Positions 11,130 through 47,521 of a stretch of DNA of 64,000 bases are shown here, piece after piece. This DNA is from Paraspadella gotoi. Its lineage: Eukaryota; Chaetognatha. The DNA lies in assembly GCA_051294375.1 (NCBI GenBank), contig CM119270.1, positions 20,482,417 through 20,546,416 of the forward strand, read 5' to 3'. The notes beneath the pieces were generated by a model that was not told the origin of the DNA, made no database searches, and was given only the letters and a program-made list of their open reading frames with translations. Position 1 is the first letter of the stretch. Each line of letters opens with the position of its first letter. Both the position numbers and the translations under genes were made by a program.

Positions 11130-11660
11130 GTCAATTATGAACAACATACCATCAGGTAATATTAATAGGGTAAAAAATTAATTTTATGTGTTTTAATTTC
11201 GCAGTACGCTATATTTATATATAGTACTATCCTTATAAAAATCGAAAAAAATTTCAAAATATGCTTTTCTTAATTTGATTTGCAGATTTGAATTCTCGTC
11301 AAAAGTTGATAAAAAGAAAATATAAATCATTTTTAAAATTCTTTCATTAAGTGGTATAAATTTTAAAAACTACATTTTAATATATAAAAGTTTAATTTTC
11401 ATGTTAAATATAGCTTTTTCTAATTTTTGAGCCCACTTAATGAAGGAATTTTTTTCAAAAAAGAGTTATATTTCTTTTTATCAACTTTTTATGACGAATC
11501 AAATCTGCAAAAAATTTTAGAAAAAACTGTTTTGAAATTTTAATATCTTATTGGATTAGTACTAGTTATAAATATGGCTTACTGCGTAAATTGAAAATTT
11601 ATTATAAATTTTTTTATTACATTAAATGTATTAGTATAATATTGTTCATTCCTCACTTTT
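11130..11660. repeat. AT-rich imperfect palindrome (about 530 bp)
   Basis: The left arm (about 11130-11390) and right arm (about 11400-11660) are reverse complements around a centre near 11396. GCAGTA at 11201 pairs with TACTGC at 11580, and GTCAAAAGTTGATAAAAAG at 11298 pairs with the matching block ending at 11495. There is almost no loop. Arms differ by scattered substitutions and indels. No gene lies within. Confidence 0.8.
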
Positions 11661-11713
11661 AGAATTTTAATTTAAAGTTTAATTAGAATTTTTACTACGC
11701 CATACTCCCCAGG

Positions 11714-11714
11714 G

Positions 11715-11746
<32 letters not shown>

Positions 11747-11842
11747 GTCTCTCTCTCTCTCTTCCTCTCTCTCTCTCTCTTCTCTCCTCCTCTCCTCTCC
11801 CTCTTCTCTCCTCCCTCTCTCTTCACTCTCTCTCCTCTCCTC
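11714..11842. repeat. CT-rich microsatellite
   Basis: Interrupted CTCTCTCT tract with TCC variants. Confidence 0.9.
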
Positions 11843-12034
11843 GAAGAATTACATCGCCTACAGAAATCTCCATAACACTTTCGAAAGAAAGAAAAGACGC
11901 GAGAAGAGAAAGAAGCCGATTCGCGTTAGTGTGAACTTTCTCGTTTGTAAGAAGCCGTTTCGGCTGTGAGAAGCTCCGCCGTTGTGAAAAGGCTGTTGGC
12001 TCTGGAAGAAAAGGCTCATTAGCACTGGTACAAC

Positions 12035-14170
12035 TGTGGCATCAACAATACGCAAATAAAAAGCCATTTATAAAACGCCGCTCATTAGACATTACTTTAC
12101 TTAACTTAAAATCCACGTTACTGAAAAACCCTTTACGTTTCGATAAAAGGCGTCATAAGCCTAATTTTTATTTTCTGCTAAAAGCTCTTCCTCAGTGCAA
12201 GAAGCTTTGGCGCCATAACCTTTAAAGTTTTGCGACGAAAAATAAAAACAAAAAAACAAAAAACAAAACAGAAAAAAGAAAAAAAAAAAGAAACTCAATT
12301 CTCGAGGCGACAAATTTTGAGGCCTTTTATTCGATACTGAGAAGCAAAAGAAATAAATAAAAAAAAGGGGAAAAAAGGGGGAAAAAGGAAAAAAAGGAAA
12401 TAATAAAAGGAAAGGAAAGAAAAAAAAGAAGAAGAAAATATGGAACGCCAATCTTTAGAGGAAGCAGAGAAAGGAGAAATATCGGAGGAAATTGAAGAAA
12501 AGGAAAGTAACGAAGATGAGAAAGAAAAGGAGAATAAGAAAAGAGAGGAAAGCCAAGAAGGAAACGCCTCCAAAGTGGAAAATTGGAACGAATATTCTCG
12601 ACGCCGGTGGAACAGAGATCAGTCGCCGGATCGCGCGACTTTTGGCGCCGTGATCACGTGATTTTTATTCCCGATCACGTTGGAACTTTAGAGTCTCATC
12701 CCGTGACTTTAGCGGCGGAATTCCGGGTCGGGTTCTGCTTCGCCGATGCGCGGTTTCGGAAGGCAGTTCCTCTTCGAAAGAGATCGTCTGCAATCAACTT
12801 ACCCGCGCCTCACTCGATCGGCGAAATCTCGAATCCAGCAACGACAACAACAACAACGCGAAAAACAACAACAACAAAGACGCAATCGACGAGGTCATCA
12901 AGAAGGACGAAGGCAAACCCCAGACTGCGAGGACCCGATCGAGCGTAAAGAGACGAGAAGAAGAGAGAATGAAACAAAAGACTGTGAGAATCTCCGATTG
13001 CGGGTTGACGCCACAAAGCTGCGCCGGAATCGAACTGAGGTGGGATGTGGGGTGTGGGATGTAGGGGGTAGGATGTGGGGGTTGTTTGGAAATCAGGTGG
13101 TGGTGAGTGTCGCCAGGATCAAATGGTGAGTGAAATGTGGAATGTGGTTGTAAAAAGTGATGATATCTGTGAATTGTTTTTGCAATTTAAAAAGTCCGTG
13201 ATAACCAATCAAAGTGATCCTTCCAGTTCGACTCTCCGAGAATTCATTTGTTTATTGTCGTATTTTAAATCCTGTCATTAAGCAGCTACCTTTCCCAAAA
13301 GGAAAGAAGCAAAATCGTTATTGGTAATTTGTTATTGCTATTGGACAAAAAGAAAAAAAAATTCGCTTCAAGGATCCGAATTCGCAAATTCGGTTTGGAT
13401 AATTTATTCCCCAAGAGAAACCGATTTAACCTGAACCCAAACCAATAAGACTGAAGAGAAAAAAGAAGAAGCGGATATTGGAAAAAATATCGAGATGAAT
13501 GTTGAATATTATTCAAAAATATGAATATGAATGAATGAATATAAATATGGAATTTCGTCGTTATGAAGAGATGACTGAAGCCAGAAAGAGTATTTACGGT
13601 TCATTGCATCCAATAAGAATTGCAGATGGTTTAGAATGCAGATGGTTGAGAATGCTAATAGTTGAAATTGCACGCGATTGAGATTGCAGATGGTTGAGAT
13701 TGCAGTTGGTTGTAATTGCGGGATAGTTGAGATTGTAGATGGTTGAGAGTGCAAATGGTTGAGATTGCAGTTGGTTGTAATTGCAGATAGTTGAGATTGC
13801 AGATTTTTTAGATTGCCAATGGTTGTGATGGCAGATAGTTGAGATTGCAGATAGTTGAGATTACATATGGTTGGGATTACAGATGGTTGAGATTGCAGAT
13901 TGTTATAATTGGCGATGGTTGAGATTGTAGATGGTTGAGATTGCAGATGGTTAAGACAGCAAAAGGTTGAGATTGAAGATGAGATTGCAGATGGTTGAGA
14001 TTGCTAATAGTTGAGATTGCAGATAGATGGGATTTCAGATTGTTTAGATTGCAGATGGTCGAGGATTAGAATAAACAAACGCATGTTTGTGTTTTTTTTT
14101 TCTGGATTTTCGTTTCGTTGTTTTATTGGATTATCGGATTTTCTCAGAATTTTTCGCCCAATGATTTTTT
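12035..14170 (+). repeat. Left arm of large inverted repeat
   Basis: This stretch is matched, in reverse complement, by 15540-19100. Anchors: AATAAAAAGCCAT near 12056 with 19067-19085; TTCCGGGTCGGGTTCTGCT at 12721 with 18083-18101; AAGGATCCGAATTCG at 13370 with about 16990-17010; GCATGTTTG at 14081 with 15675-15683. Spacing differs between arms and there are many small indels. Glu- and Arg-rich frames around 12440-13020 lie in the arm and have degenerate partners on the other arm, so I do not call them genes. Confidence 0.8.
13620..14060. repeat. 16-bp minisatellite
   Basis: Roughly 27 tandem units of GATTGCAGATGGTTGA with variants. The array is within the left arm of the large inverted repeat and appears absent from the right arm, so it probably expanded after the duplication, or the right arm is incomplete. 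Confidence 0.85.
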
Positions 14171-14199
14171 TTCACGGAATCAAGTGTTATTGTTTTTTT

Positions 14200-14560
14200 T
14201 ATTCTCCATTTTTACTCCTCTCTGTTCTCTGCTTCTCATCTCTCTTTATATCTCAGTCTCCTCTTCGTTCTCTTCTCTCTCCTCTTCTCTCGTCTCCTCC
14301 GCATGTTTTGTCCTTCTCTCTTTCTCTCTCTCACCTCTCTCTCTCTCTCGCCTCTCTCTTTCTCAATTTCTCCCTTCTTCCGTTGTCTTCTCTTCTCTCT
14401 CTCCCCCTTCTCGTCTCTTCCTCCCTTCCCTCTCTCCCCCTCCCTCGCTCTCCTCCTCTCTCTCTCGGTCACCCTCTTCTCCACCCTTCAACCTACATCA
14501 CCAATTCACGTCCTGGCTACATCCTTTCTCTCATCCTCTCTCTCGACCCGTTCTGCTGTC
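14200..14560. repeat. Polypyrimidine tract in the palindrome centre
   Basis: CT-rich sequence containing CTCTCACCTCTCTCTCTCTC, closely similar to 19680-19735 in the foldback element. All frames are low complexity. Confidence 0.8.
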
Positions 14561-14569
14561 GAATAACGA

Positions 14570-15540
14570 TTTCTAATATGATCGAACATAAACATGCTTC
14601 AGCAATCATTCTTCATCCTGCTTCCTCTTCTCCCCTATACGTGGCCGGACGAGACCTTTTTCTCGCTTTTCTTTTAATCCCGCAAGATCCGTTATTTTAA
14701 GGCCTAAAATCATTTGTTTAACCCGACATTATAGATTCTTGTACGTTTTAATAATTAACTATCTAGAAGCCGCTAGGAGAAGAACCCGTAGTACAAGGTT
14801 TCTGGGGGATAAGCTATTAAGCGCTCTAAGATGTCCCAGAGGTGAGAGCTTAGAGGGAGAAGAGAAGAGAGTAGAACGCACCGCACGCCGAGCTATGAGT
14901 ATGTAGATGCAGCAGAGTAGAGAGTAGAGAGATAACGATGACCTGTTATGAGTAAGAGAGTAGAGTAGAGAAAGTGTTGTATAACAAAGCGAGAACGGGA
15001 GAAAGAGCCGCAAGCCTTTAGGAAAACGGTTGAAAATATTTAAAGAGGGGTAAGGAGGGATGATTGCGGCCGAACGTTGTGTGAGAAGGAAAATAAAGGA
15101 AGCGTGAAAAAACACGAAGTATGCGAGGGTAGCGGGAGACTGCCATGGGAGGAAGAGCGCAGGTTAGAGAGTAGGGGTAGGAAAGGGAGAGAGGGGGAGA
15201 AAAAGATGACGAGGAGGGGGAAGGATGAGGTAGGAAGAGTGGGTTGGGAGGAAGGGAGAGCAAGAGACAAATTAGGAGAGATCGAGAGAGATGGAGGTCT
15301 TGGAATGACTGCAGACCGGAGGGGAGTGGGAGTCCGAACACTAAGTTCCACTGCTCGAAGCTGATCCGCACTGTTTTCTTTTTTTTTTTTGTTTTCTAAT
15401 AAAACGAGGAAGACTCTCGTCCCTGAGGAAAAAACTCTTTATATTTTTGATCTCCACTACGGCGCGCGTTGTTGATTGTGGGTGGTAGGGATTGGGAGAT
15501 CGTAGTCTTGTATATAGTAATACGCTTGAGTATAAAGAAT
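14570..15540. other. Central region of the large inverted repeat
   Basis: Contains unique-looking sequence (14570-14830), then a purine-rich stretch (14840-15360) complementary in composition to 14200-14560, and the dispersed repeat copy at 15370-15470. No gene is recognised. Confidence 0.5.
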
Positions 15541-18500
15541 TTACAGATAATCACTTGTATTCGCTGTGAAAGTATACAATCATATGGGCTTCCCCGACCA
15601 ACATTCTGCGAAAACTCCCGATAATCATATAATACCTTAACACGAAAACAGACAAATCCAGAAACATAAAAAACCAAACATGCGATTTGTTATATTACAA
15701 CTAATCCTCGGAAAGTTTATCCCCCTCATTCTCTGCATCTTTTTATAAAACAATTTTGCAAACTCCTCATTATCTGCACTATCTCGTGTAATCTTTGTAT
15801 TTTATGTCGAAAGTACTCAACCATACGCAATTCGCCATTCTTCATGAACCTAACCTTTTTGCTGGGTCGTTAAACCATCCTCGCTTTAATCCTGACTGCT
15901 AATCTTGCAATACCCCCATCCTTCGAGCAATCTCAAACCAATCCACATTGTCCGTGAGTCACTGGCGACGAATATGTAGAACAATAGGAACGTGTTGAAT
16001 ACTGTCGAGATCGTCAAGACCACACGCAAATAAGAATGAGTAGCATAGTAGAGTTACCCGAAGAGAAAACGAGACGATGAGAAGAGTGTAGGAGGAGGAG
16101 GAGTTAGGAAGGCAACGTATTGAAGACATGAGTGCTCCAACTTCGTGCAATCCGGGAGACAGGAGAGAGCGAAGGAGCCCAATATAGGGTCATTTCAAAT
16201 ACATACCAGAGAGGGAACTCTTGGCAATCTCTACACTAATATGGGCAAACATTCACCACCAGCTTGCCCAATCTATCCACATAAGATCCATGTTAAGCAA
16301 CTTCTCGACGCATGCCCTACAAGGCTTGTAACTATCCTACGCAATTACAATACCAACGCTTGCAATCTCGACGCCTTCTGTCGCAATCGGGGCTCAGAGG
16401 TCGGGCGCTGCAGGTATTGTTCATACAGCTCACTCTATGTGCATCTTCCCTCCAGAGGGTCCAAGGTTTTCCGCCCGCTCTTGTGAGTCTTAGCAGATTT
16501 CATGCTTTCCGTCAAGCCACCCCATTTGTTCACCCCGCCTTCCAATTGTTTTGTGTTTGATTCGCTAGCCTTCTAAAGGCACATTTCTTTTAAATGAGAC
16601 TATGGCCAATGAAAACCGTAAATAACTCTACTATCTAACCTCTTTTTTTTTTTCATCTCCGCCGGTTACTTGTTCTTTTACTATCGAGGCCGTTCCTCTT
16701 GTTCTTTCATTAACGACCCGAAAGTTCCAGAGTTATATTACTGGCCATACCCCTCTTGTATCATCTATGGCAAAATTCTTTGATAGATAGTGCTTGTGGC
16801 AAATCAATTCAGTCCTCGATATTTCGATTTTCCAATAGTCACGACTACTCATCTTTTCGTTTCTCTTCTCCAGTTCCTTGATTTCGGTAAGTTGGGACTC
16901 AGGTTAAATCGGATCTGCTCGAAGGTCTCCTCCGTGGAGCCGGATTTATAAATTATTCTCTATTTTATTTACCAAATGAAACCCTTTTGTCGAATTCGGA
17001 TCCTTGAACGCGAATTTTTTTTTTCTTTTTCTGTCGCATTTAGCAACTAACAGACTTACCCAATACATTTGTATTGTGCTGCATTAGTCCTTTGGCGGCG
17101 CAAAAGGAAATAGCCTGGAAGCTCGTATGGGCCACTTAAATCTGACAGTGATTTAAAATTACTGACAATAAACCCATCCAGTGAATTCTCGGAAGAGTCG
17201 AAAAGCTGGAAGGATCACTTTGATTGGGTGAGATCGTGGAGTGGACGCGGATCCTTGCCGTAACTGTTTTTGTTTTCTTCAATTTTTCCCGCAACTATAT
17301 GCGTGAGATATTGTCTATAAACAACAATTCACAGCATATCATCACTTTTTTTTTTACTCTAACTCACTATTCCTATCATTTCTACTTTTTTCTACCATAT
17401 TATTGTATCCTTTGTGCGCATTTATTTTTTTTTTTCTATCTTATCCTCTCTTTACAACCCTGTATTTTTCCAAAGCTAACTTCCCTCTACTTTATTTTTC
17501 CTTACTTTTTTTCTTTCCTTTTTTTTTGTCGCAGATTTTTTTTTTATACTTTTTTTAACATTATTTATTTTTTTTTAATCGTCTTCCTACATTCCACTAT
17601 TTTTCTCTTTCCCAAATTATTCCTTTCTTCACCGTTTTCATGTTCGTATTCCTGCTGTGCGTTTGCAGGTCTTTTTGCGTCAATCTTTTTTTTTTGTTGA
17701 AGTCAAAAACCGCCAAATCGGAGAGCCTTCTTGTATACAAGTCTTTTTTGTGAGTACGTCTCCTTTATACTTCTTCGTCTCTTTAGCGCTCGATCGGTGG
17801 TCCTTCAAGCAGGCTGTGGTGTTTATCGCCCTTGGCTCCGTTTTCTTTGATTAAGAACCGCTACAAAGTCGGTCAGGAATATTTGCCGTCTTTGTCATGT
17901 GTATGTCTATGTTTTTCTTTCGGCTGGTCCTTGTGTTGTTTGTTGTCGTTGGCTTCGGACCTCTCGTGAGTAATTTGTCGGCCGATACGAGTGAGGCGCG
18001 GGTAACGTTGATGGCAGTATCTTCGAGTAACTCCCTATACGAAGCAGGAACTGGCCTTCCGAACCGCGGCATTTCGCGCGAAAGCAGAACCCGACCCGGA
18101 ATTTCCCGCCGCTAAAAGTCACGCACTTAGGGATGGAAGACCTTCTAAGTCAGGATCGGGAGTAATAAAATCTATTCGTGATCCGTTTTTTTTTCCCCTG
18201 TGCGGAGCCCAAGTCAGCGCGATCACTCGGCGGCCTCGCCCATCTTCGTAAATTTCCATCCCGGCGGTCGAGAAAACTTGTTCGTCTTCCATTTTCCACT
18301 TTTTGGAGGCGTTTCCTCTTGGTCTTTCCCTCTCATCTTTCTTTTTTCTCCTCTTTTCTTCTCTATCCGTTACCATTCGTAAATATCAATTACCTTCTTC
18401 ATTGGCTTTTTCCCCCGAAATAAGTTTATCCATTATCTTCTGATCTTCTTTCTCCAGAACCTTAATCGCTGTGTTCCAATATCCTTATACTTCTTCTTAT

Positions 18501-19100
18501 CTACTACTTTTAGTTTCTTCTTCTTGTCCCCCTAGTTTTGTATTATTTTCACTTTTTTTTTTTTCCTTTTTCACCACTCTCTTTGAACCTTTTGTATATA
18601 TTTTTATTTATTTCACATTTTTTGCTTCTGCAGTATCCGGAAATAAAAGGTCAGCCTATCAACATGAAATAATTTTGTCTGCACTCGGAGAATAATGAGT
18701 TTCGATAATTTGTATTTTTTTTGCTTTTTTTCTGTGTTTGTTTTGTTGTATATATTCTTTTTGACTAATTGTTTTGTTCCCCCATTTTAATGTTCGTTTC
18801 CGCGATGGCGAAGACACATTTTAAAGGTTTTATGGCGCCAGAAGCCTTCTTGCCACTGAGGAAGAGGCTTTTAGGGGCGTAAAATAAATTAGGCTCCTTA
18901 TACTGCGGGGCCGTTTGCAGTTCTCTTAATCAAGATATCCTGAATATCAACGTTTAAAACAAGGGTTTTTTCAGTAACTTTATGGATTTTTAAAGTTTAA
19001 GTAAAGTTAAACCGAGCTTAAGCAGTGCTATGGGGCGCGGCAGCGGGTCATGGATTAATTTAATAATATGGCTTTTTATTTGCCGATTTTGCGCCTTTAT
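15540..19100 (-). repeat. Right arm of large inverted repeat
   Basis: Reverse-complement counterpart of 12035-14170, longer because of insertions. The block 16140-16560 has an open plus frame (Cys- and Arg-containing, about 110 codons) that I do not recognise and that has no clear splice context. The arm ends next to the direct-repeat copy at 19122 and the 25-N gap at 19273. Confidence 0.75.
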
Positions 19101-19121
19101 TGTTGATTGGGGCATTTGCCG

Positions 19122-19272
19122 TATCGTATTTCAAGAGACGCAACTAAGATCTGTTGTGGCGATGGCCGACGGAATGAGGAGCCCTTTAATGTAAGAAAAC
19201 TTCAAAAATAGTTATTGCTAAATTGTTGTTTATGTTCTATTTTAATAAATTTCCTTTTTAAAATTAGAACCG
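19122..19272 (+). repeat. Direct repeat, copy 2
   Basis: Matches 10815-10990 in the same orientation (CGTATTTCAAGAGACGCAAC, then AAGAAAACTTCAAAAA). It is cut by a run of 25 N. Confidence 0.65.
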
Positions 19273-19297
19273 NNNNNNNNNNNNNNNNNNNNNNNNN
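19273..19297. other. Assembly gap, 25 N (one of eight of this exact length)
   Basis: Other 25-N gaps: 21884-21908, 41210-41234, 48798-48822, 54187-54211, 54759-54783, 59018-59042 and 59764-59788. Confidence 0.99.
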
Positions 19298-20574
19298 ACT
19301 GTCAAAATGGCGAAAAAAACCCTCATCCATCCTTCATCCAACAACAACAACACAACGAACAAGAATAAACGAAAGGACCGACACGACAACGACGACACGA
19401 AAACAACGATCCAAGACACCAGCTGAGCGTAAGCTCAAAGCAAAAAGGCTTAGAGCTTTGTTATGAAAAATCACTCTTTCTCTCTCATAAACAACCATCG
19501 GAAACTTGCAAGTGACAACCCTGCTGAGGTCTCTCTTCTCTGCTCTCTCTCTCTCTCTTCTCTTTCATCTCTCTCTCATCTCATTATTATACTCCTTCTC
19601 CTCGTCTCTCAGCTTCTCATCTCTCTATCATTCGTCTCCTGTCTCTCCTCTCATCTCTCTCTCGTCTCTCCATGTGTCTCATGTCTCTCTTTCTCTCTCT
19701 CACCTCTCTCTCTCTCTCGCCTCTCTCTTCTCAATGTTCTCTCTTCTCTCCTTCTCTCTTCTCTCTCTCCCCTCTCTCTCTCTCCTTCTCTTCCCCCTCC
19801 TGCTCTCTACCTCTCTCTCTCTCTCTCTTCTCTTTTCTCTACTCTCTGTTGTTTGACATTAAAACATTCATTCCTGTTTCTGCGGACCGGAGAATTCCTT
19901 CGTTAGATTTGTCCCAATTTGTTGTTTTTCGAAAGGACGAGAGAGAGACCAGGGAAATGACGCGCGTGTGTCAGAGCGGAGAGTTAGAGGACAGAGACGA
20001 GAGAGAAAGGACGAGGAGGAGAGAGAGAGAGACAGAGAGACGAGAGGAGATGAGAGGAGCAGAACGAGAGAGAGAGAGAAAGCTGACAGGCGGGGAGAAG
20101 TGGGGGTTAGAGGGAGGAGGAATGGTGGAAAAAGAGCGCGAAAGACAGAATTGCGAGGTCGAGGGAGACAGAGGTATGAGGAGGAGGAGAAGCATGGTAG
20201 GAAAGAGAGAGGGAAGGAGTGGGAAGGGGAAGAGAGGGAGAACGAGGGGCGATGGGAGCAGAGACGAGGAGAAAAGGAGAGAGAGAGAGAAGAGGTGGGA
20301 AAGAGAGCAGGCGGGAGTGCGTCGAGAGGGAAGAGGGGGAGGGAGAGAGAGCACTGATTAACCAAGAGAGAGAGAGAGAGAGAGAGAGAGACCTCAGCAG
20401 GGTTGTCACCAGTTCGGAGTTGTTATGAGAGAAGAGTGTTTTTCATCAAGCGTCTGGAAGCCTTTTGCTTTGAGCCGACGTCGTTGTTGTCGTCGTCGTT
20501 GTCGTCGTCGTCCTCTTTTCTGATGTCGTTTTGTTGTTGTTGTTGTGAAGATGGATGGTTTTCATTTTGACAGT
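19298..20574. mobile_element. Foldback-like element with long terminal inverted repeats
   Basis: Outer arms of about 200 bases are inverted copies: ACTGTCAAAATGG at 19298 pairs with CATTTTGACAGT ending at 20574, and GTGACAACCCTGCTGAG at 19512 pairs with CTCAGCAGGGTTGTCAC at 20393. The arms carry CAACAACAACA and GACGACGA repeats. The loop (about 19530-20390) is CT-rich then GA-rich with TGCGGACCGGAGAATTC between. No transposase is seen. A further degenerate arm copy lies at 21030-21180. A real foldback element and a gap-filling artefact are both possible. Confidence 0.65.
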
Positions 20575-20639
20575 AAACCGCGAGCTTAACTAAATGAGAG
20601 AATAAACTTAAGTATTATTTTTTCAATTTAAACCTGACA

Positions 20640-21020
20640 GATCTGGAATCAAACGCGATGCTTAAGCTTTTCAAATCGTTGCACGAGATCGAGAGAACGA
20701 GAAAAAACTGCTGAGATGAAAAGCGAGAAGGCGAGAGAGAGAGAGAGAGAAAGAAGAAGTAGAGAACAAAGCCCTCATGATGAGAGCAAAGGAGAGGGGG
20801 GTTGTCCACTTAGAGAGAACAAACGGTCGCAAACCATCGGAGGGTTGTATTCTTAAAATGAATTAAAATAGGAAAGGGAAGATTGTTATTTTCACACAAT
20901 GCAAGAAAGAGGAAAGTAATTCAGAGTCTGTGGAATCGAAAGGCGTTAATAAAAAATGCTTTTAGTTATATTTGAAGTAGCCGCTTTATCGAGTGCACGG
21001 ACAAATCCGGTCTGTCGTCC
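20640..21020. other. No gene seen; GA-rich and unique sequence
   Basis: Contains a GAGAGAAAGAAG run near 20730-20760 and otherwise unremarkable AT-rich DNA. Confidence 0.5.
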
Positions 21021-21029
21021 AGTCCTGTT

Positions 21030-21180
21030 TTGTTGTGTCGTCGTGTACTGTTCAAATTCCTCATTTCTGAAGAGTCGTTTTGGTTGTTGTTGTTAGTGAA
21101 AAGATGGATGGTTTTCCATTTGCAGTAAATAACCGCGAGAGCCTTTTAACCTTGATATTACCTGTGAGAGAATTAAACCT
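21030..21180. repeat. Solo arm related to the foldback element
   Basis: The GAAAAGATGGATGGTTTTCC block, a preceding GTTGTTGTTG and the following AACCGCGAG match 20490-20600 in the same orientation. Confidence 0.65.
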
Positions 21181-21639
21181 GTTATATGTTAATTATTATA
21201 AGAATTTTTCTCCGCCAGCATTGAAAGTCTACATCCTGGCAATACCAACTGGACGCCAGTTATTCAATCTTCTTTTGCGTATATCATCCGGTACCGAATC
21301 AAGCGGGCGTGCTTAAGCCGTGGTTCTCAAATAGTTTTTTGCGGGGGATGAGGATTCAAAAGAGATCTCTTCACATTCTTCGTCAAATTCATCTCCCAGC
21401 CAATCGAGTTTCTTTTTCAATTTTTTAAACTCAAATTTCGCGTTATTTAAACTCTTACTATACACTCTCTCCGCCTATATCTTTTCTCTCTTCTTTAGTT
21501 TTTGAGCTAGCATATATATTTCAACAATTCTTCAGGCTCATCCGTAAATTTTGGTCCTGTTTTCGAAATCTGTACTTCTTTGTCTCTATAAGGTAATTCA
21601 TAGTCTACGTATACTCTTTTAGTGGCTCCTATACCTCAT

Positions 21640-21797
21640 CCTCAGTCGAGAGCGCACAACAGCGGCCGGAAATTAAAGGGGCGGCGGATTCGGGCGGCGT
21701 CGCTGTCGCCGGTCGGCGCCGCAGCGGATCTGCAAACGCCGACGCCGGGGACGCCGACGGGCACCCGCTGGGGAACGGCGAATGATAGCTGAGAGAG
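21640..21797. other. GC-rich island, possible 5' exon
   Basis: A markedly GC- and CpG-rich stretch (GGCGGCGGATTCGGGCGGC and similar) within AT/CT-rich surroundings, about 1 kb upstream of the first recognised disp exon. A plus frame from about 21604 is open to GGCGAATGA at 21787. It could encode part of the cytosolic N-terminus of disp or a 5' UTR. There is no homology I can recognise, and a GA tract with an N gap follows. Confidence 0.25.
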
Positions 21798-22027
21798 AGA
21801 GGTGAGAGAGAGAGAGAGAGCGAGAGAGAGAGAGAGAGAGGAGAAAGAAGAGAGAGACAGAGAGAGAGAGAAGAGAGAAGAAGNNNNNNNNNNNNNNNNN
21901 NNNNNNNNGAGAGAGAGAGAGAGAGAGGCAATTGGTTTGGCAGCGAAAATAACTTTTTCCTCCTCTCATGTTTTCATGTTTCTGCAAATGATCGCCCGAG
22001 TTCTTAAATCTTCTCTCTTCTCGTAAT

Positions 22028-22051
22028 CATCATCATCATCATCATCATCTT
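22028..22051. repeat. (ATC)n microsatellite
   Basis: Eight ATC/CAT trinucleotides in a row. Confidence 0.9.
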
Positions 22052-22504
22052 AAATCTCGCGTCTTTTTCACTCTGCACTTTCCTTAGACATTCACTCGAT
22101 TGTATCTCTTCTCACTTTACTTTCTTAATGTTTTCTCGGGATCTCTCTCTCAACAAAGAATTTCTAAACAACGTCTACACATTATAATATTATTCTTATT
22201 TCATCTTGCCTATTCTTCAAAAAATAGATATATATGAATGTCTCAGTAACAAGTTCATTGTTTTCATGATGAATACTTAAACTTAGATATAATAATAATA
22301 ATAATATAATAATATAATATAATAATACTTAAATACGATCGTCGGAGACTCAGCCTCACCTCGAGTGAAATCGGAAGAGAGGATCGGGCGATCGCCGCAG
22401 AATCGGAATCACCGAATCCTGATTGGTCGAGATGGAACCGGCATAGACCAATCAGCTTGCAAAATAAATGGAACCGTCATAATAAGCCTTACCTTCGATC
22501 CTTT

Positions 22505-22638
22505 TCTCTAGTTATAAATAGACCTCGCTTTCTTAAATTTCGGTAGGACTCTCGCGTGTGTCTCACCGTCACCATATTTCTCTCAGAATAAATCTCTTAA
22601 ACGTGGTGGCTGCTGTGGGATTCGAACCCACGCCTCCG
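22505..22638 (+). mobile_element. LTR edge with primer-binding site (putative)
   Basis: TATAAATA at 22513-22520 is followed by AATAAA at 22587-22592. A 35-base antisense tRNA 3' end then follows at 22604-22638, starting TGGTGGCTGCTGTGGGATTC. Read on the minus strand it gives a T-arm (GTGGGTTCGAATCCCAC), an acceptor strand AGCAGCC, a discriminator A, and CCA. Because CCA is not encoded in eukaryotic tRNA genes, this points to a retroelement primer-binding site. The class is Leu or Ser by the long-variable-arm sequence. Two inverted CCAAT boxes lie upstream (22420-22455). I could not fix the LTR start, and the U5 would be unusually short. No internal coding region follows. Confidence 0.5.
22513..22520 (+). 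promoter_or_regulatory. TATA box candidate
   Basis: TATAAATA in sense orientation, 210 bases upstream of the first recognised disp exon and upstream of the primer-binding-site-like motif. It may belong to an LTR promoter and could also feed the disp gene, which is inference. Confidence 0.4.
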
Positions 22639-22722
22639 TAAATTAATTTAAATAAATCCTTATCACTCGCTCATTTTACCTTCTCTCCTTTTTCTCTTCC
22701 TCCCCTCCTACCTCAACCGCAG

Positions 22723-47426
<24,704 letters not shown>

Positions 47427-47521
47427 AGAGAGAAAATTCCGTGAAGTAAAACAAAAATTATGTGATAAAATCAGAAAAGGGTTTTTTTTCTGTCCCTTTG
47501 AGGATTTCGTTGTTTTAAATG

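Noticed and set aside
12440-13130. Glu-rich and Arg-rich overlapping frames resembling a nuclear protein
   Set aside because: They lie in an inverted-repeat arm and the other arm carries frameshifted versions. No domain or splice structure is visible.
14011-14700. 229-codon Ser/Leu-rich frame
   Set aside because: Composition artefact of a CT-rich tract; the adjacent frames are open as well.
19672-20361. 229-codon frame, Ser/Leu-rich then Arg/Glu-rich
   Set aside because: It reads through CT and GA microsatellites in the loop of a foldback-like structure.
22604-22638. A tRNA gene on the minus strand
   Set aside because: Only the 3' part of a tRNA is present, with CCA included and no anticodon or D-arm. 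It is better read as a primer-binding site.
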